Below, piece by piece: positions 31,645 to 43,730 of a DNA stretch of 64,000 nt. Position 1 is the stretch's first letter; every line of letters begins with the position of its first letter. Where the stretch lies: contig JAQFVV010006215.1 in NCBI GenBank assembly GCA_028023455.1, positions 5,193,230-5,257,229 on the forward strand, given 5' to 3'. The translations under genes were made by a program, and so were the position numbers. This stretch comes from Epiperipatus broadwayi. Lineage: Eukaryota; Onychophora; Udeonychophora; Euonychophora; Peripatidae. The notes beneath the pieces are model-generated. The model ran no database searches. It was not told the DNA's origin and was given only the letters and a program-made list of their open reading frames with translations.

Positions 31645-32451
31645 TGTGGCGGTAGAAAATATGTTAATGGATTATTTCACCGTAAGGTAAGCCAGTATTG
31701 GAGATTAATTTCGTACTTTGCGAATATATATAGAGCGGGAATTTGGGGGAGAAATAAAAGTTATATGTTGTAAACAAGACTCTACAAATATGGGAGATTA
31801 ATTTCATATTTGCCAAATATATATAGAATGGGAATTTGGGGGAGAAATAGTATAGTTATATGTTGTAAACAAGACTCTATGAGTTTGAAACCAAAATGGC
31901 GGAGTAGAGGTAGGCAGGGTGCTACTTTCCTACCCAGAGAAGGGTCGTCCTATAGCCCGACACCATCTGCATGCCTCCAACTGTAAGATGCCCATGACCT
32001 GCCACTGCCATGCATGAGACCAGAAATGCTGTTGCTAATGCAATAGAGAGGGTTGTCACCACTGAAGTCAACATAATGATGCAGTTATAAAAATGAAAAC
32101 TGGCTATCCAGTGATATGGACTCCCATGAACATTTTGCTACAATTGATAAAATAAGGTAACTTGCCATTCTAAAAGCTCTAAAGGTTTCTATGTAATCTC
32201 CCTAAGCTATAGCTAAATCTGTAACAAACACTATCTTTGTAACTAAACTGAATATACTCCTACAACTGTAACTAAAGTATATAATTTCAATCTATGTAAC
32301 TTGGCTAATCTATTCTTTAAACTATGCTTTCGTGCTAGGGTAAACGCTCTAGAGTTTTATTAAATTATTTTTTTTATTATGATAATATGCCTGAATAATC
32401 TCCGACCGAGCGAGTGAATCCTGTTCTCCTTATAATAAAGATGCCGCTACA
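31645..32451 (+). repeat. Long terminal repeat (probable solo or partial LTR)
   Basis: Starts TGTGGCGGTA and ends TGCCGCTACA, short inverted ends in the TG...CA form of LTRs. Inside are a TATA-like TATATATAGAGCGGG (about 31720) and an AATAAA signal 15 bp before the end. A 107-bp segment containing GGGAATTTGGGGGAGAAATA is duplicated in tandem (about 31695-31885). No matching target duplication or second LTR was found. The primer-binding site at 34188 belongs to a different boundary. Confidence 0.6.
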
Positions 32452-34187
32452 TTTCCATACAGGTTAATCATACAAATGGCATATATTTCATGTCGAATCT
32501 CTTTCCAACTAGCTGGATCGGATGTTGTCTTTCACTGTATGTATATAACAGTGGGTTCGGTGAATCCCATTGTGTTTTGTATAGTAGTTAATTCACCCAT
32601 AGTGATCTATTTGTGCTATCTCATATACTTATTTGTTCATTTCAAGTTGAAGTACAACATGTGAGTGTCTGCAAAATTATAACTATAGATATATTTTAAA
32701 CATGGATGGTTAGACAGTCAGCTTTTAAGAATCGCTTCGTCATGCATGCAAAACCCATTTAGTTATTATTACAACAATCTTGAATGTGGTTACTGTTTTG
32801 GGATTCTACGATCCACCTTAATCTTTATGCCAATGAATACATATATTTATTTGAAATCGTTTTAAGACTTATGAAATAGATTAAGCATAACCGTACCATA
32901 ACATGTTAAACTTTGAGAATAAACTATTGTTAATTATTATTGTTATTATACTTTATATGTATGTTGCTGGTGCATATATACAAGTCTAAGATTTTATTAT
33001 GCTTTGTCAAGCTTCTCCATGGGTACATACAGCTACCACCGTTCCCAAATCATTAAGCAGAGCAGACATGAAAGTTGCACCTAAAGACACAGCTGTTCAA
33101 TCATGCATTCATGAATTTAATGAGGTAAGGGCCCAGTCCAGTGACCATGCTTGTTTACGACAAACTTTTCCCATACAGATAGCATTCTGCTGATCTGAGT
33201 TGTACATAGACAAAGCCTCATGGTTTCACTGCACTGTCCTTCTATATGTGTTCACCTGAGTATTCTCCATCAGCATCACTGATCACTCGTTAAGCTCTAT
33301 ATATCTATATTTATCTATAGCATTTCAGCTATCATATTACTTAATCCCTTCCTATTTTTATGTATATCAATCTCACATAGTTATGAATGATGAGTCTCCC
33401 AACACTATCATGATTCTAATTCCACATACATCACTTGATTAGCTTAATAAATCTCATTACTAATATAAGTTACTTATAGTTATGTATAATTATGCCTGTG
33501 GTTATAATGCTTTAATCACTAAAATTGTACACACTTCACTGACACTTAAATAAAGCATATTAAACTATGAATTTACCCTACATTTACCCACGAAAGTATG
33601 GAACCTGACATAATTAAATATTTCATCATTGGTGAAATAGTATTGTATTATCTTTTGTATACACATTCTCCAACATTAGGCACTATATTATTATCTGAGT
33701 AATTATATAATAAGCAAAGTCGATGTATTAATGTATATATATTCAATTTGACAATTATGAAATTTTGTATTAAATTATATTTGTTGTGTTGTCGCTTTTC
33801 AGTATGATCCATACCATATCATTCCATATTCATTCATGCATTTCTGAAAGTTATTAAATAACTTAATATTACATGGTTATGGACAACCTATCAATCCATA
33901 TTAATACTTAGATAGTGAACCTAGGACAAGGCTTATTATTATTAAGGGTTATTTTGACTCTTTCTGACCCCTGATACTGGAAATTATGCTATTGGTAGCC
34001 TCAGGGGCATTGCTCATGTAGTGGAGATGGTTGGAGCAGAGGCAAATAGGTTTAGGCTTAGTACTCTCGGGATGGCTTCCCCAGCCCAGAAGTACTGAAC
34101 TTCCTGTATTCTGCTTGGACTCTACATTTTGTTAACAGAACTTAAGAACCTGACCATTACATAGTAAAAAAAAAATTTTTTAACTCA
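32452..34187. other. Non-coding stretch, its right end the presumed 5' LTR of the gypsy element
   Basis: The right end reads TTTAACTCA immediately before a primer-binding site, so the last several hundred bases are probably the 5' LTR of the gypsy element. I could not fix its left end. The 64-codon frame at 32999-33193 has no recognised motif. Confidence 0.45.
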
Positions 34188-34205
34188 TGGCGCCACAATG
34201 TGGGC
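34188..34205 (+). other. Primer-binding site of the gypsy element
   Basis: TGGCGCCACAATGTGGGC directly follows a CA dinucleotide. It resembles a tRNA-Lys primer-binding site (TGGCGCCCAACGTGGGGC) with four differences. It marks the end of the 5' LTR. Confidence 0.7.
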
Positions 34206-34914
34206 TGAGATACATATAACTCATAGTCTTAAGTTTCACAATCTTCTTTAGCACATACCATTGCAACATGAAATTTGTGAACCATCATAACCCAAACACC
34301 TGAGATTATTGTGTATATAAATTTTAGTTTAAGTCAATGAGTATTTTCTTGATGTCTGTGGTGGTAATTTTATATCAAGTATAGTTAATTTACTCAAAAA
34401 ATGAGAAAAATATTTTATTGGAAAGTGTATTAATAGATGGAATGCTAACAATCTATAGGTGTTTGCGACTGATGGCACGGTGCCCGGGGATTACCTAAAT
34501 GAATGGAGTCATTCCTAAATAAATATTGCCATCAGAGTAGGAAGTTTTTTTTTCTTTCTGTTTAAAACTATATATATATTAAGACCGAATGATGTATTGA
34601 TGTATTATGGATCGGATTAAATAGGATACAACAGAACCATTAATGGATTGAAAGACGTGTAGGGAGATGACCATTAATATAGAATTGGATAAAATAAATA
34701 TACTCAAATCTAGTGAATGTTTCAGAGTCAATTGGAAGATAAGAACAGAGCGACCAGCACTGGGAAAGAATTTTTTATTATTATTTTATTCATTGATGTA
34801 ATTTTGATTAGTATGCAATGCAAATATTAAAGGCAGCAGTATGGATAGGAAAGAGGGGCAGTAGGGCAATGATAGAAAGTGCATGGGAAATGACCATGAT
34901 ACAGGGGAAGAAGA

Positions 34915-35045
34915 ATAGCAAATAAGCCAGTAGCAAAAACAGCAAAGATATCAGCAAGAATAGCAAATAAGTTGTCAGCAAGAATAATAAATAATCTATT
35001 AGCAAGATAGCAAATAAGCTAGTAGCAGGAATAATAAATAATAAG
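34915..35045 (+). repeat. Tandem AGCAARAATARCAAATAA repeats in the gypsy leader
   Basis: Imperfect 25-40 bp units with AGCAAGAATAGCAAATAAG and AATAATAAATAA recur about four times between the leader and the gag start. Confidence 0.65.
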
Positions 35046-35047
35046 CC

Positions 35048-36355
35048 ATGGATAATATGGAGGAGGTAGGCATGGAGGAAAGGAATACAGAGAATGGCAT
35101 CCAAAGTGAGGAAATAGCAGATTCATCAGGATTACTAGGGACTGGGAGGCTTCAACTTAAGGTATATAGAGGAATTGTTCAGGCAGTAGGTAAGAAGCTA
35201 GAAGGGATGAAGAGGAAGCTAGAAGGAAGGAGAAAGCTAGAAGAAGGGAGGAAGAAGCTAGAAAAAGGAATGAAGAAAATAAGGAGTTAAAGGAATTATT
35301 TATGCTAGAAATTGGAAATGATAAAAAAAGTGTAGAAATGCCCAACTAGGAACTAAGGAAGAATATATAAAGGACATGAAGAACATGGATGAGAGGATGG
35401 AAAAGGCAGGCAGAGAGATAAAGTAAGTCAATAAGAAGTTAGAGGGATTAGTTAAGAGCATGGACCCCTTAACATTAACAAGGATTAGTTAAAAGCAATA
35501 ACAATAACACATAAACAGGTAACCATTAAAGTTAACAATAACACATAAACAGGTAACCACTAAAGTTAGGACTGAGGTTGAATAGATGAAAAGGGGTGTT
35601 GAAGAAGCTAAAGAAATGTAAAAGGCACAGGAGCTCAGGAAAAAGATTTATGAATTGAAAGAGAACTGGAATCATAAACATGAGGTGGTAGCCAGAGAAA
35701 GAACGGAGATGAGGGCCAACATACAGGACTTATGCGGAATGGTACAGAAAAAAGAAACAGGCCAAAAATCATTAGAGTTGATGCAGAAAGGAAGCAGTAT
35801 ATAAAAAATAGAAGTTGGGGGCAAGTTAGGGTCAGGTAAAAAAGGAATCCCAGGTCTGGAGAAATTCTTTTGATATTACGACCAATGCTAGGAAGGACAG
35901 TGAGCTTGTGGACCACGACATGCCAAAGCTCCAGACAAAAAGAAGCACAGAGTACAGAAGCAGTCTAAAATGAGTACTATGAAACAGCACCATTGAAGAA
36001 AAAATGGGGCCAAAGGTGGAGAGTCAAACCCACTTGGCCAAAGTTATACAAATCAAAATCTTCAGGGAGAAGTAGGAGAAAACCTCAATCTCACTTAGAA
36101 AGCCTCAAAGAGTCCTTTCATTTTTATAGGACAGGGCAACTCAAACAGACCGCAATCGCCAGCCATTGCCTACAAGGGTATGTGAGAGATTGGTGGGGAA
36201 TGCTGAAAGAAAAGCCTCTCATATTTGAGATGTACTTTATGGCCCTCTTGAAGTATTTTGGAGTGAGGAGCATCAAAGCAGGATCCTCAATGCCACATTT
36301 TAAAAAAAATATCAGGGAGACACACACACAGTTCTTCATATGCCAAGTCACCTGA
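35048..36355 (+). pseudogene. gypsy gag (broken)
   Basis: The N-terminal frame (35048-35290) codes a highly charged coiled-coil-like segment with repeated KLEGMKRKLEG, RRKLEEGRKKLE. Later pieces include a capsid-like stretch at 35993-36355 with HLESLKESFHFY, LQGYVRDWW and LLKYFG. The pattern (LqG.a..Ww...) is that of gypsy/retroviral-type Gag capsid domains. Stops and frameshifts separate the parts, and no zinc knuckle (CCHC) was found. Confidence 0.72.
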
Positions 36356-36645
36356 CTCAGGTCCCGTACTGCATTTTCCTTATCAGACACTTATCTTATA
36401 AGCACTGTACATAGCAACATGCCTTTGCCCATCCAGCAATTAATGCAGGAAGTAAGCTGAAGAACATAGAAGAGATGGTAGAGGCTCTAACAATTTGAAT
36501 TTTAACCCCTGGGCTGGGGACCACCAGAAAATGTATAGAAGATGGAGAATCCAAGGCTACGATCATTAACTGTCAGAAGTCGCTACAGGAGAAAGGAGGA
36601 CCAAACGATGGTTAAAAGAGGATACAATAGACAATAGGAAAAAGT

Positions 36646-36855
36646 TTGGTGACCCTGTTAGGTAGTTCCTATTACCAGCATCCCTCCCAAACTCAGAGGG
36701 AACATGTTGGCTGTCATGAACCCAGTATCTACCATTATACAAGAAGAGGATCCCAAGTGCGGGGGTTCAAATTGGCCAATGTTCCATCAAAAGCTCTAGC
36801 TATACAGGCCTTCATCGATACAGGCAGTCAAATCTCATGCATACCAAAGGGATGA
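36646..36855 (+). pseudogene. gypsy aspartic protease (fragment)
   Basis: AIQAFIDTGSQISCIPKG holds the catalytic DTGS of retropepsins with the usual alanine/phenylalanine-rich strand before it. It then runs into a stop. The flap and second half are not recognisable in frame. It lies between gag and reverse transcriptase, as expected. Confidence 0.78.
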
Positions 36856-37094
36856 TTGTCACAGATATAACAAAAGGAAGTTATACCCAAGCTACCCCCC
36901 CCCAACTTCCCCCCAACTAATCCAAATGAAGTTGGCCGATGGGAGAAAAACCAAAACTGACAGCTACCAAGTATGGTTGGATATATTGTTGGGGTAGGTG
37001 ACCATGGGACATACATTCCTGATGATCAAGGGATTGGTGTAGGATGTAGTAATTGGATCAGATTTCTTGACCCAACAAAAATGTATCCTTAGCT

Positions 37095-38060
37095 GTGAAC
37101 AAAATGTGCTTATCTTCCATCGGGAGAATTAGATTAGATGGTTTAAACAACCACCAAGACATTCAAGTTAGGTGTATGGAGGCCAACTTAGATGAAGATG
37201 TCATCCAAAGCAAGATTAAAGAATCATCGCTCAAGACCCTGAAGGAGCAGCTCAAATTGCAACATTTATTAAAGGAGAATCTGCAGATATTTTCTCACAC
37301 CTGTGGAAAATCAAAAGCTATGTCCATAGAATATGGCTGAATGAGAAAACCCACTTTCAGACCCGCACATATCCAATTCCCTTTCAGTATCAGGAAAAAG
37401 TAAGCACCCAGATCCAACAGATGATTCACTGGGGGTGATTGAAAAGAGATCATCTCCATATAACCCATTCATTCGTTGTCATGAAGAAAATGATGAATCC
37501 ATAGGGCTGTATTTGGATGCTAGAATGCTTAATATCTAGCATAACAGTGCCAGAGCAGGGCATACTTTCTCCCATACAGGAAACATTCATAAGGCTGTCT
37601 ATAAAGAGCATTTTTCCAACGCTGGACAACCGCCAGCTACTGGCAAATGGTTTTACACCCCCAAGATAGAAAATACATTGTGTTCAGAAACAATGGGCAA
37701 ATGCGTATGTTCAGGAGTGTGCCCTTTGGGCCAATATATAGTGGTGCCGATCTAATGAGATGCCTAGATCGAATTTTTTCAGATTATTTTAAAAAGAAAC
37801 TGATATGCTATGTGGATGATGTCATAATCGCATATAAGGACCCCAAAGAACACCAGTTCACCTGAAGCAGTTTTCCATGAATGCACTCTAAAAAAATTTA
37901 CTGTAAATCTTAAAAAAGTAGTTTTGCCTTGTAAGAGATTTCATTCCTGGGCCATATCACGACTGGAAATGGAATTCGGGCCCACCCCAACAAGATTAAA
38001 GCGATTGAAAAAATTTCCTGAGACAAGTCAACACAAAGCAGATTAGGTCCTTTTTAGGCC
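37095..38060 (+). pseudogene. gypsy reverse transcriptase (broken)
   Basis: The clearest part is 37647-37865, with MRMFRSVPFGPIYSG and LICYVDDVIIAYKDPKEH: the family's VPFG and YVDD catalytic motifs and the following D-PKEH. Upstream pieces at 37355-37640 include RTYPIPFQYQEK and a broken WFTPPR-like segment. At 38040-38065 a trace of the SFLGLCNY motif remains in another frame. Several stops; inactive. Confidence 0.82.
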
Positions 38061-38089
38061 TCTGCAATACGAAAATGATTAATCTTCAA

Positions 38090-39919
38090 CTTTAAAAAAA
38101 AAAATTTCAAATTTTAAAATAAAAGTTTAAAACACAGTTGAACTCTGGCTGAAAAAACCGCATTAGAAAAATTATATGATGCCACCTTATTCTAAGGAAA
38201 GATTATTTATCTATTCGATGCCTTCGTGTGATTATGTATGTTATGATTATAGATGATCTTGTATGGTGTGATTATAACATTAAAATTTAACCATATTCAA
38301 TCATAATCACAAATGAGTGTCAATTCGAAGCTCATGTCAAGTACCAATTCAAGGCAAATCTCAGTCATTTGTGCTGATCATCATCATCCCATATATGCAT
38401 GTTAAAACTAATAGATATGTGTTTTAATTAGCTCTATCAAAATAACCTTTTCCAAATACTAAACACACCTCAAATACTAATGAGCTTTTTAACAATATAA
38501 CAACAACAAAAAAATTTAATAAAAGAAATTAATTCTCTAGATTTTACAAATGTACATAATAAATAAAAAATTATTTCATAATGGATCAGCAATATCAATC
38601 AAGCACATTATGGCTTAATTCATTTTACTTAATTCTTTGTCCCCATCAACTCAATTGATTTCCTAACTCCAAGCTTAATAGTATAAGAAAATTAAATTTT
38701 ATAATGCATAAAAACAAATATTTCTATATATATGGAGTTAGCATTAAAAACACAATTTAAATGTTAAAATAAAATTTTTAAAAAATAATAAGACTTCACA
38801 AAATTAAATAAATTTTGTTAATTATTAGCAATATTCATGGGTCAACTGAAATGCTCTTAGCAAATTTTATTGAGTTCAACATTTGTACAGATTTTTTTCC
38901 TCAGCATTTAAGACATTTAACATTTTAATTTAATGTTAAAATGATCTTTATTGCTGACATAACTATAGGTTTTTTTTCTGTCATGACTTAAAATACTTTC
39001 AGCTTATTTATTGATAGATAATATCAGGTAGACGTTTTAATATCTTCTTCGATGATTTTTCAGCAGACCTTATAGGCAATTAAAATACAGTGATAGCAAA
39101 CAACTCTGACGATGATAGAATTATCTAGGAATTTATTTTATTGACTCTTTGGGCATCCTGCTTTATCATTTAGATTGCCTCTTAGAAAATGGGGGCAAAT
39201 GATAAATTGGAATCATCTTTAGGTTAACTTGGAGGGTAGCAAAAATGTCGTTTTTTTTGTAGTTGATTAGCACATCAAAATTTCAACAGCAATGAATTAA
39301 AATAATTTTAAAAAATGAATTTTTTATCCCTAGCTTTTTCATTGTTTGTGGCTTTATCTGCCTTCACTTTTTATGAATCAACATTAATATTTCATCGAAA
39401 ATAATTAATTCTATTTTCAAATCATAATAAAAAAAGTTCATCTTAATCCCTTATGTATGAAATATCATTTCTTTATTTTATCAGAAAGAAGGCAAAATAT
39501 TTTAAATAGATATTCAGAACTAAGAGATTTTTAATCTGTTTCAGATTATTTCACTAATCTATTAATTTATTTTTAACTAAACTAAAAAAAAATTCTAAAT
39601 ATATTTCTATTTTATAAAGAAGCATAAATTTCATTTCTCTTTAAGTTTTATTTTTTTAATTAATTATTTTCTGTTAGGAGCCAACAAAAAAAATATTTTT
39701 ATTAAAAATTAAATATATTATATCTTTCTGGTTTCTTTTTTTAATTAATTCCATTTAGTTTTACACAGTTAAACTTTTAAAAGTTTTAAAGCATATGGCA
39801 AACTTTGTTTTCTCTCTTTTTAGGACATTAAAATTAGCTAAGCTATTATTAAAACTTAATTTTTACTCTCTGTTAGCTTTTATATTTATATTTATCAAAT
39901 TATATATGTAACCCATGAC
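38090..39919. other. AT-rich sequence, no feature recognised
   Basis: Similarity to gypsy ends at about 38090. The remainder is A/T-rich with no open frame or repeat family identified. Confidence 0.5.
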
Positions 39920-39934
39920 AAAGAGATTACAATA

Positions 39935-40432
39935 AATATCACATGATCACCATTTTTTATGCTTGCTTATAACTGTCATTAAAACAGGCAAAACTCTCTA
40001 TATATATTGCCACTCAGTGCAAGCCAGAGTAATCAATGAATGCCAGAAGGCTTGTGCATAAAATCCCCATCTAGTGCCTACTCATCCAATATCCCCAGAT
40101 TAATTTCTGAACTGAGTTCAGACCTATATGACTATATAAGCTAATGAGCTTGGATTGAAAATATTATAGTGTTTTAAATTTAAGACTCATAGGTTTATAG
40201 TTAAGTAGAGATAAAAGGTGGCTGCTGGAAGGTTGCATTAAATCCTAAGATCCAGGTGCAGTGCTCTCAGATCCTAGGCTTCTCACTGACGAAGGCCACA
40301 AGCCAGAAACTAGTCTGGGGATATTGGATGAGTAGGCATTAGATGAAGATTTTATGTGCAAGCCTTCTGGCATCCATTGATTACTCTGGCTTGCACTGAG
40401 TGGCAATACGTATAGAGAGTTTTGCCTGTTTT
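39935..40432. repeat. Hammerhead-repeat insertion with 15-bp target duplication
   Basis: A minus-oriented partial unit (39935-40105) joined to a plus-oriented unit (40106-40432). It is flanked by AAAGAGATTACAATA (39920-39934) and AAAGAAATTACAATA (40433-40447), a 15-bp duplication with one mismatch. This shows that an inverted pair inserts as one unit. Confidence 0.85.
40271..40329 (+). ncRNA. Hammerhead ribozyme (type I), intact core
   Basis: Core CTGACGA (the variable position is C) and GAAA. Stem II is GGC-CACAA-GCC and helix III ACTAGT followed by C. Inner stem I TCTCA/TGGGG has one wobble or mismatch, and outer ATCCTA/TTGGAT has one mismatch. Confidence 0.8.
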
Positions 40433-40447
40433 AAAGAAATTACAATA

Positions 40448-43290
40448 TGCTCTTTGAATATTTATAGATAAATTTATTATTTTATATTATTTATGGGTAT
40501 CAGAAATAATAAGTACACTTAGTAGGCAGTCTGCAAAAATGTGAATGTATATATATATATATGCATATGCTCTATATATATTGAACCAGGTGGGAGAAAA
40601 CAAGCTCTGTGATTATATAAATTATAATACAAACAAAAAATAATACAAAAAAATATCAAAATATAATCTCGATCTACTCCAGCTGTACTTTAAATATTAC
40701 AGCACCTGATCCTTCAGGCAGAGAAGCATAATACCCAGAGGATACCTATAGCTAGACCGAAGTTATACAAATATATCTTACAGCCACCTTTCTAAGGTAC
40801 AGAACTTCTCGGCTGCTAAATTTAAACCCTTTGCCATCCAAAGCATTTTATTTGTTTTGAAGTAAACTTCAGGTGCCAGCTAATTACAAGAAAGAATTAA
40901 TGTACTTTGTATGACAGGCTATTAATTTAGCGCCTAATTTATGCCAAACTAACTCAATGAAAACATAATACAATAAACTGCTTTACTAGATTCTTTACTA
41001 AGTGATAGTTAGTGGTATGAATAAAAGAATTGCCCGGCAAATCTTGATTTCCAAAATAATTTATTTTAAAAGATTTTAAATTAACTTATGAACTAATTTA
41101 TCATCCCTTCTCTGAATAAAATAATGTTTACATATAATATAACAGGCACACATATTATAAATAACATAAAGCATTAACAACAATATATATGATGCACACA
41201 CACATTCTACTATATAAGCTATTTGTTTGTATGATTTGGAAAGTTCTATGAATATCTGTTTATTACACTAAACCTGCACATAAGTAGTTCATTTTAAGCT
41301 GGTTATAGAGTTCATTTCTGTTGACTCTGGAGGCCTCAAAGATTGCAATGGCTACAATAATAAATTAATGTTACACTAGGAATGGGAATAAGAAAGAAAT
41401 TAATATTAACTATAGGTTTTTCAGGTACACGTTCCTCTGGATAGACGGCTGCTTTCTTTCTCCTGTGAAGAGCATGTTACCAACCAGTTGGAATTTAGAT
41501 TTGCAGACGAATGTGGTTCCTTGCTGCATTTCAGACAGGCAGATAGATGTTTGAGCGGCTCAGGTTATTAGATGTTCATTGTGGCTAATTAGAGACCTTC
41601 AGGTGTTCTAGGACGGTCAGAGAATGGGTACAGCGGTATACTTAGACTTCTGATTAGCAACACATGGTTTTTCTTGGAGTTCACAAAAGACTGGAAATTA
41701 TAATAGGTATATAATGAATAACAATGATAAAAAAGATGACGAGTTTTTTCAGGCCTATTTATATGTGGTCTTCTTTATTGTTAATTAAAATTTAAATTAA
41801 TTAAATTTATTAATTAAATTCCCATTATCTCTTAATTCACATTCCTTCTTAGATTAATCTAACTTTGGATAAGATATAACTTTTTTAATTATTCCCATTG
41901 TTGTTTATTTGTAGCCATTGCTAATTAATTATTCCCATTTCATCTTTGCTTATCAGTTGAGAAATCTTTGGATTTGACTTGACTTTTTATATTACAAACT
42001 TTTATTTCTGCTTTTAATTCAATATCATTCTTTTACGCACACAAATATACTTTTTCTTTTTTAATGTATTTTAAAAAATCAATTCTTTCATTTACGCATA
42101 CTCATTCCGATTTCTGTATGTAATTAAATTAACTTTGACACATATTTTTATTTCTTTTAAATAAACGAAAAGAGAGCATTTTTAATTTTCATCTAAAAGA
42201 TTTCTAATTTTAAACTTTACCTAGTTATATCTTTCCCTCCCTCTTTTAATTGCTTTCCTATTTTTCTTTTTCTAAACTTAGCAAATCTCTATGAATAATG
42301 ATGCTTTCTTTTCTTCATTTTCCTCTCCACCAATCTGCGCTATATCTTTACAACAAAATTAAAACAAAACTTCTTTTAAACCTTTTAATATTGACTTTGG
42401 ACTTTCTAATACTTATTATTTTTCCCTCTTTCCTATTTTTGTATAAAATTTTAATCTTAAAATTTTATTATAAATATGTAATGCTTAATTAGCGGTACAA
42501 TATATATGCCAGTATATTTATATAAATTGTATATTATTAATATTTTTGTACTTTGAAAATTTATACTACACAATATTATTCTTCTAAAATTTTATTTTAG
42601 TACCTAAAAAAAGGGATTGCTTCATAAAAAATAAAATAAAATTCAACTAAAAATCATTTATTGAAATATGTGTGAGTGTATGTATGTATATATATATAAT
42701 TATATTTATATTTAAAATTTTTAATTAATCAATGTTATTGTTTTAATAAACATGGAATAATTTATCCTTATTTTTTTTTTTTTTAGTGTGTTAAGGAAGA
42801 AATATATCTAAGATACTTTTTAGAACAAATGGATAATAAATGTTTTAATTTTTGATCACCGATGATAAAAGTTTTTATATATCATTTTAATTGTAATTTT
42901 CTAAGGAATGTAATAAACCTGTTATTTTAAAATGTATCTATCAAAATTTGCAATTTTAGTCACTTTTAAAAATGTTTAAATTTTTAAATTTACATTTTAT
43001 TTTATAATAATGACTATTTTTTTTTATCAAATGTATTGCTTCCATGTGACTTTTATGCATAAAATACACTGAAGTTTGTGAAATATTGTATATTCAATCA
43101 AATACAAAAAAAAAAAAATTCAATATGACATTTGGGGATTAAACAAATAAAAGACTATTTTTCATTTATCTATGGATATATTTAAAAATTTAGCTAACAG
43201 TATAATAAAACATATTGATCCTATATCTCCAATATTCTTTTGATATTTTTTCCTAAATATTCTTTTTTAAACAAATTCCATGTATACACT
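40448..43290. other. AT-rich sequence with TA microsatellite
   Basis: A short (TA)n run lies at about 40550. A slightly GC-richer patch at 41300-41660 has no open frame. The frame at 42298-42492 is Leu/Phe/Ile-rich and looks like chance. Poly-T tracts occur near 42770. No gene recognised. Confidence 0.5.
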
Positions 43291-43294
43291 TCAT

Positions 43295-43730
43295 ATTTGC
43301 CTGAAAGTTTGTGATGATGGTTTAAATGTGATAATATGTTGGACTATTTCCATCATCTATTAGTAAATATTGAATGTATAAAAAATTTTCAACTTTATTT
43401 AAACTTTTCAAATACAAACAATTTAATTTGTTAGTAATAACACACAAATAGACAGCACAGATGACACAATATTTTGAGTGGTATTATTCTCCATTCTTCT
43501 TCAGGTATTTCTGCTCTGAACAGTGACAGTATTAGCACAATGGTCGAACTCACATCTTTAAATTCTTGAATATCAAATTTAAGGCCAATTCTCTAAGCAG
43601 GTGAGCTATTCTGTCAAAGGCAGCAGATAGCAGAAATTTCATATAATTATATACGAAAGTTGGTTCAAATCCTCCTGGGTCCTTCAATTTTTTTATTTTA
43701 TTAATTTTTTCTAAGAGCAACTTTAATTAG
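43295..43730 (-). mobile_element. Penelope-like 3' end, minus copy
   Basis: On the minus strand it has the tRNA-like module, AATAATACCACTC, TTTAAATAAAGTT, ATAGTCCAACATATTATCAC and the terminal CCATCATCACAAACTTTCAGG. It follows the coding remnant at 43730-44831. Confidence 0.8.
43524..43616 (-). other. tRNA-like module, minus copy
   Basis: Minus strand: TGACAG ... CTGTCA ends, AATAGCTCACCTGCTTAGAG A-box region, TATTCAAGAAT anticodon-like loop, GTGAGTTCGACCA B-box region. Same architecture as the copies at 12682 and 45921. Confidence 0.6.

Larger units (their letters stand above)
34188..38090 (+). mobile_element. Ty3/gypsy LTR retrotransposon, 3'-truncated
   Basis: Order seen: primer-binding site, leader, gag, protease, reverse transcriptase, then loss of similarity at about 38090. 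Integrase, RNase H and 3' LTR were not found. Frames are broken throughout. It lies in intronic or repeat-rich sequence of the FAM149-like gene, on the opposite strand. Confidence 0.85.

Noticed and set aside
32999-33193. 64-codon frame upstream of the gypsy element
   Set aside because: No retroelement or host domain is recognisable, and it probably lies in or near the 5' LTR.
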